Origin: Armatimonadota bacterium
GTDB lineage: Bacteria; Armatimonadota; JAAZEB01
Length of the DNA: 8,780 bases
Direction: 5' to 3'
NCBI GenBank assembly: GCA_012841485.1
Contig: DUUU01000454.1
Coordinates: 1 to 8,780, forward strand
The notes beneath the pieces were generated by a model, which saw nothing but the letters and a program-made list of their open reading frames with translations, was not told the origin of the DNA and searched no databases. A program made the position numbers and the translations under genes. Below, piece after piece: positions 6,435 to 8,780 of this stretch (position 1 is the first letter of the stretch; each line of letters opens with the position of its first letter).

Positions 6435-6459
6435 AAAAACCGCGGATCCGCCGGGCGGA
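6435..6459 (-). terminator. Candidate intrinsic terminator of the GH172 gene
   Basis: TCCGC (6447-6451) and GCGGA (6455-6459) form a 5-bp stem with a 3-base loop. CCGC (6440-6443) with GCGG (6455-6458) is an alternative stem directly abutting the T-run. On the minus strand these are followed by TTTTT (complement of 6435-6439), about 84-88 bases after the GH172 stop at 6523. A further GC-rich pairing (GGCGGGGAG with CTCCGCC, minus strand, 6454-6480) could extend the structure. The T5 run is the best of any hairpin here, but the stem is short. Confidence 0.4.
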
Positions 6460-6522
6460 GGTCGGTCGCTCCCCGCCGCCTGGGAGGAGACGGCAGAGAG
6501 CAATCTCTCGCGCGCGAGCCCC

Positions 6523-7602
6523 TCAGATGATCTCCAGATAGTCGCGGTCCGGCAGCGGCGGGAAGGCCGCGGGCGGCAGCGTCTGGTACCAGTAGGCGAC
6601 GGACGCGATGTCGTCCTGCAAAGGCAGGTAGCGCCCGCCGCTGCGCCACCCAAGCGCCTGGATTGTCACCCGCAGGTCTTGCTCGAAGCGGATCGGGTCC
6701 ATGATGTGCCACCGGTAGAGGCCAAACCGCTGCTGCGACTGGTAGAGGCCATCCGGGCGGATCACCTGGGGCAGTCCGGAGTAGGGCGTGGTGAACTCCT
6801 GGTACTGGCGCGTCTCGCGGTTCTCGAAGTTGTAGGAGCCGCAGAAATAGTCCTCGGTGCCGGTACCGCAGATGGTTGGGTATTCATCGCCATCGAGGTA
6901 GAACTTGATCTCCCCCTCGCCCCACCAGCCGGTATTGTTCACCCCCCAGGCCATGTAGGTTCCGACATAGTGGCCTCGGCCCTTCACCCCATCCAGGATG
7001 GTGTAGACCTCCTTATAAGGAAGCGGGTTGACGCGCCGAAACTGCGCGTGGAAGTAGGCGACGTCGTCGGGAACCTCGGTGAGCGTGTAGTCAATCTGGT
7101 AGTAGAGGGTCATCGCCTCGTCACCCAGGTTGGTCATCGTCATCCGGCAACGCTTGCGGAAGGGCATCTCCCAGTAGCAGTTGAAGGCGCTCCCGGGGTT
7201 GACGCACACGGGGAGTGAGGAGACCTGGGCGAACTTGCCCCACCCGCAAGCGAAGAAGTCGCCCACGGGGCACTCGACCGAGGGGGTCTCGCAGTCGTCC
7301 CAATAGATGCGGAGGATGCTGAAGCGCCAGGGCCCCGTCGGTGTCATCCAGATGTGCTGGATGGCGCCCGGCTCGCGGATATCCGCCAGCTCGAAGGTCT
7401 CTCCCGGGCCGATTCGCACCGAGGGCGAGATCTTCCAGCCCGGACCGAGATCGCCGGCCCGCGAGGCGCCGGTTCCCTCCGTCGCCATGCCGCCCTTCCC
7501 CTTCTCGCCCGTAAAGTTCTCCGCACTGATCGAGCGCGTCCTGGCGCTGGAGAGGCGCGCGAGGTTGCCAAGATGCATTCCCAGTCCATTGAAGCCTGAC
7601 AT
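6523..7602 (-). CDS. GH172 (DUF2961) family glycoside hydrolase
   Basis: 359 aa. ATG 7602 follows GAGGAG at six bases. There is no signal peptide, so the enzyme is probably cytoplasmic. The sequence matches the DUF2961 family, now GH172: an N-terminal LARLSSARTRSISAEN, then IQHIWMT, a first jelly-roll with NPGSAFNCYWEMPF, then HAQFRRVNP and TILDGVKGRGHYVGTYMAW. The core WWGEGEIKFYLDGDEYPTICGTGTED follows in two pieces around residues 226-251. Glu229 and Glu250 are 21 residues apart, the same spacing I recall for the catalytic Glu270/Glu291 of the Bifidobacterium alpha-fructofuranosidase that founded GH172. Other members cleave D-arabinofuranosides, so the sugar is probably a furanoside, but the substrate cannot be read from sequence. 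Length is normal (about 350-400). The gene diverges from the pseudopilin gene and may be unrelated to the caspase cluster. Confidence 0.93.
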   Translation of the reverse strand: MSGFNGLGMHLGNLARLSSARTRSISAENFTGEKGKGGMATEGTGASRAGDLGPGWKISPSVRIGPGETFELADIREPGAIQHIWMTPTGPWRFSILRIYWDDCETPSVECPVGDFFACGWGKFAQVSSLPVCVNPGSAFNCYWEMPFRKRCRMTMTNLGDEAMTLYYQIDYTLTEVPDDVAYFHAQFRRVNPLPYKEVYTILDGVKGRGHYVGTYMAWGVNNTGWWGEGEIKFYLDGDEYPTICGTGTEDYFCGSYNFENRETRQYQEFTTPYSGLPQVIRPDGLYQSQQRFGLYRWHIMDPIRFEQDLRVTIQALGWRSGGRYLPLQDDIASVAYWYQTLPPAAFPPLPDRDYLEII

Positions 7603-7626
7603 GGTGTGCTCCTCAGCGGAATGGGT

Positions 7627-7724
7627 GAGTGAAGGGGCGGGAACGGATGCGTCCTGAAGTGGCTGCTCGCTTCACTCCCGCACTCCGCCCATTCAATCGC
7701 CTGCCCCGCTTCGATAGGTTGAAT
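7627..7724. repeat. Two inverted-repeat pairs upstream of the GH172 gene
   Basis: GAGTGAAG (7627-7634) is the exact reverse complement of CTTCACTC (7670-7677). ATTCAA (7691-7696) is the exact reverse complement of TTGAAT (7719-7724), 22 bases apart. They lie 25-122 bp upstream of the GH172 start and could be regulator-binding half sites or long-loop hairpins. The second pair is short enough to occur by chance. Confidence 0.3.
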
Positions 7725-7889
7725 CGCAGTGAACGGCCCGAATGCCCGGCCGGATTCCTTGTCTCACGCGGCCGGCCTCCGGGCGCCTGTCTCTCTCCCC
7801 TTTTCACCGTTCTCGGGCGCGCTCCTCCCCCTCCCCAGCATCGGCGCGCCTCGCCAGACCGACCGGCAGTCACCCACTCTGATCCCCTG

Positions 7890-7918
7890 TTGCGCTCTGC
7901 ATCGGCCTATGGTAGAAT
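7890..7918 (+). promoter_or_regulatory. Sigma70-like promoter for the prepilin-type gene
   Basis: A -35-like TTGCGC (7890-7895) and a -10 TAGAAT (7913-7918, five of six consensus bases) are separated by exactly 17 bases. Transcription would start near 7925, giving a leader of about 93 bases before the GTG at 8018. The leader contains a hairpin TGCGG (7956-7960) with CCGCA (7968-7972). The -35 matches only at TTG, so strength may depend on an activator. Confidence 0.6.
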
Positions 7919-8017
7919 ACGGATGAAGAGATAAAGCTCCTCGGAGACGAGCCGGTGCGGCACTGCCCCGCATGCATCGTCGCCGGGCGGTTTGCTGCCG
8001 GTGAAAGGATAACGCCC

Positions 8018-8638
8018 GTGAAGTATCGGAACCGTGGTTTCACGTTGATCGAGCTGCTCGTGGTGATAGCGATCATAGCTATTCTTGCAGCAATCCTCTT
8101 CCCCGTCTTCGCGCGAGCGCGGGAGAATGCCCGTAAGGCGAACTGCCAATCCAACATGAAGCAGCTCGGCCTGGCGATCCTTCAATACGCGCAGGATCAT
8201 GATGAGACGCTGCCGATGTACGCGCCGGCAGATTACAAGTACAACTGGGACAACGCGATCGAGCCCTATCTGAAGAACAGCGGCGTGCTACGCTGCCCGA
8301 GCGCGACCGGCACTGGCACGCGCTATGGCGTCAGCTACCCCCACATCTCAACAACAAGCAAGGGGGCTTCACTCGCCCAGATCACCCGGAGTTCCGAAGT
8401 GGCCATGCTGTTCGAGACGCAGTATGATGACGGCAGGGTCTTGAAGCTCGCCTACTGTCCTAGTCCTAGCTGCTACCCCCTGCCCGCCTTCGCGGATCGC
8501 ACGCTCAACGGTTTCCCGTTGACACCCCGACACAGCGAGGGGTGCAACGTCCTCTACTGCGATGGCCACGTGAAGTGGGTGCGGCAAGAGACGCTCTACA
8601 GCAACCCCAACGACATTTTCGGGCACTCCTCTCGCTAG
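8018..8638 (+). CDS. Type II prepilin-like protein with H-X9-DG motif
   Basis: 206 aa. I chose GTG 8018 because AAGGA lies about 8 bases upstream and it gives a short, basic prepilin leader, VKYRNRG. The in-frame GTG at 7955 would give an atypically long leader. Prepilin peptidase should cut after Gly7, exposing Phe8. Glu12 is the conserved +5 glutamate, within [19 protein letters not shown], which is both membrane anchor and assembly helix. The C-terminal domain is of the DUF1559/SBP_bac_10 type, ending with His172 and Asp182-Gly183, an exact H-X9-DG motif (prepilin-type processing-associated domain). Cysteines at 147, 152, 176 and 181 might form disulfides. Such proteins are pseudopilins or surface proteins present in many copies in Armatimonadota and Planctomycetota. 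No secretion or pilus machinery is adjacent, so its partner system is unknown. Confidence 0.93.
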   Translation: MKYRNRGFTLIELLVVIAIIAILAAILFPVFARARENARKANCQSNMKQLGLAILQYAQDHDETLPMYAPADYKYNWDNAIEPYLKNSGVLRCPSATGTGTRYGVSYPHISTTSKGASLAQITRSSEVAMLFETQYDDGRVLKLAYCPSPSCYPLPAFADRTLNGFPLTPRHSEGCNVLYCDGHVKWVRQETLYSNPNDIFGHSSR

Positions 8639-8780
8639 GCAGGTGGCGCGCAAGGCCGTCGCTTTCGCCCAACCACGGTAGCGCGGCGTCCGATGTCGCG
8701 CGCCGAGAGCGGAGGGTGCTGAGACCTTCCGCCGCTTGCATACTCTAGATCGCGCGGCAGTCAAGGAACAGGCCGGGGTC

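Larger units (their letters stand above)
7603..8017. other. Divergent 415-bp spacer between the GH172 and prepilin genes
   Basis: No coding sequence is convincing here. It holds the plus-strand promoter at 7890-7918 and two inverted-repeat pairs near the GH172 start. It also has a long hairpin in which GCCCGG (7744-7749) pairs with CCGGGC (7779-7784) and CCGG (7750-7753) with CCGG (7772-7775). Pyrimidine-rich tracts lie at about 7790-7807 and 7822-7836. I could not find a credible minus-strand -35/-10 pair for the GH172 gene. Confidence 0.6.

Noticed and set aside
6205..7218. Plus-strand frame of 337 codons
   Set aside because: It is antisense to the well-supported GH172 gene and the start of the 5436-6317 gene, has no RBS, and has a shadow-like composition.
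7800..7836. G-rich runs on the minus strand (possible G-quadruplex)
   Set aside because: Only three runs of three or more G occur within a plausible distance, and they are widely spaced. A four-tract quadruplex is not supported.
1..8780. CRISPR array, insertion sequence, prophage or integron elements
   Set aside because: No regularly spaced repeats, transposase or integrase motifs, terminal inverted repeats with target duplications, or phage genes were found on either strand.
8639..8780. Terminator for the prepilin-type gene
   Set aside because: The only inverted repeat (CGGCG 8684-8688 with CGCCG 8701-8705) has a short stem, a 12-base loop and no T-run.

Overview
The window is GC-rich (roughly 60-65% by eye) and bacterial. 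The best lineage clue is the prepilin-type protein at 8018-8638. Its post-helix stretch [20 protein letters not shown] and its H-X9-DG motif match a gene family greatly expanded in Armatimonadota and also found in Planctomycetota and relatives. An S-layer-homology protein, a DUF2961/GH172 enzyme and this pseudopilin together fit Armatimonadota. That assignment is inference, because no marker gene is present.

Layout. Six genes lie on the minus strand, transcribed from high to low coordinates: a GH172/DUF2961 enzyme (7602-6523), a secreted LPP20-like protein (6317-5436), a large exported SLH/caspase-like protease (4765-2675), a second secreted LPP20-like protein (2436-1405), an exported LPP20/FlgT-N plus CsgG-like protein (1253-114), and the first 11 codons of another probable exported protein (34-1, cut by the window edge). 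One plus-strand gene, the prepilin-type protein (8018-8638), diverges from the GH172 gene across a 415-bp spacer with a good sigma70-like promoter. The last 142 bp (8639-8780) show nothing I can assign beyond a weak 5-bp inverted repeat.

How the genes may work together. Four consecutive complete minus-strand genes (6317 down to 114) each encode a protein with an N-terminal signal peptide and have a clear ribosome-binding site. The central protein joins three SLH repeats (cell-envelope anchoring), an Ig-like beta domain, a caspase/orthocaspase domain with the His (SGHG) and Cys (DACHSG) catalytic motifs, and a canonical EF-hand loop. It is flanked by two secreted proteins that share a C-terminal domain, followed by a third LPP20-like protein with a CsgG-like middle domain. 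I infer a cell-surface, possibly calcium-responsive, protease module with LPP20-like partners. This is a hypothesis from gene order and domains. The spacers (79, 151, 238 and 670 bp) are long for one tight operon and contain many GC-rich hairpins, so several transcription units or attenuated read-through are possible.

Long open frames antisense to these genes are shadows of high-GC coding sequence and are not annotated.
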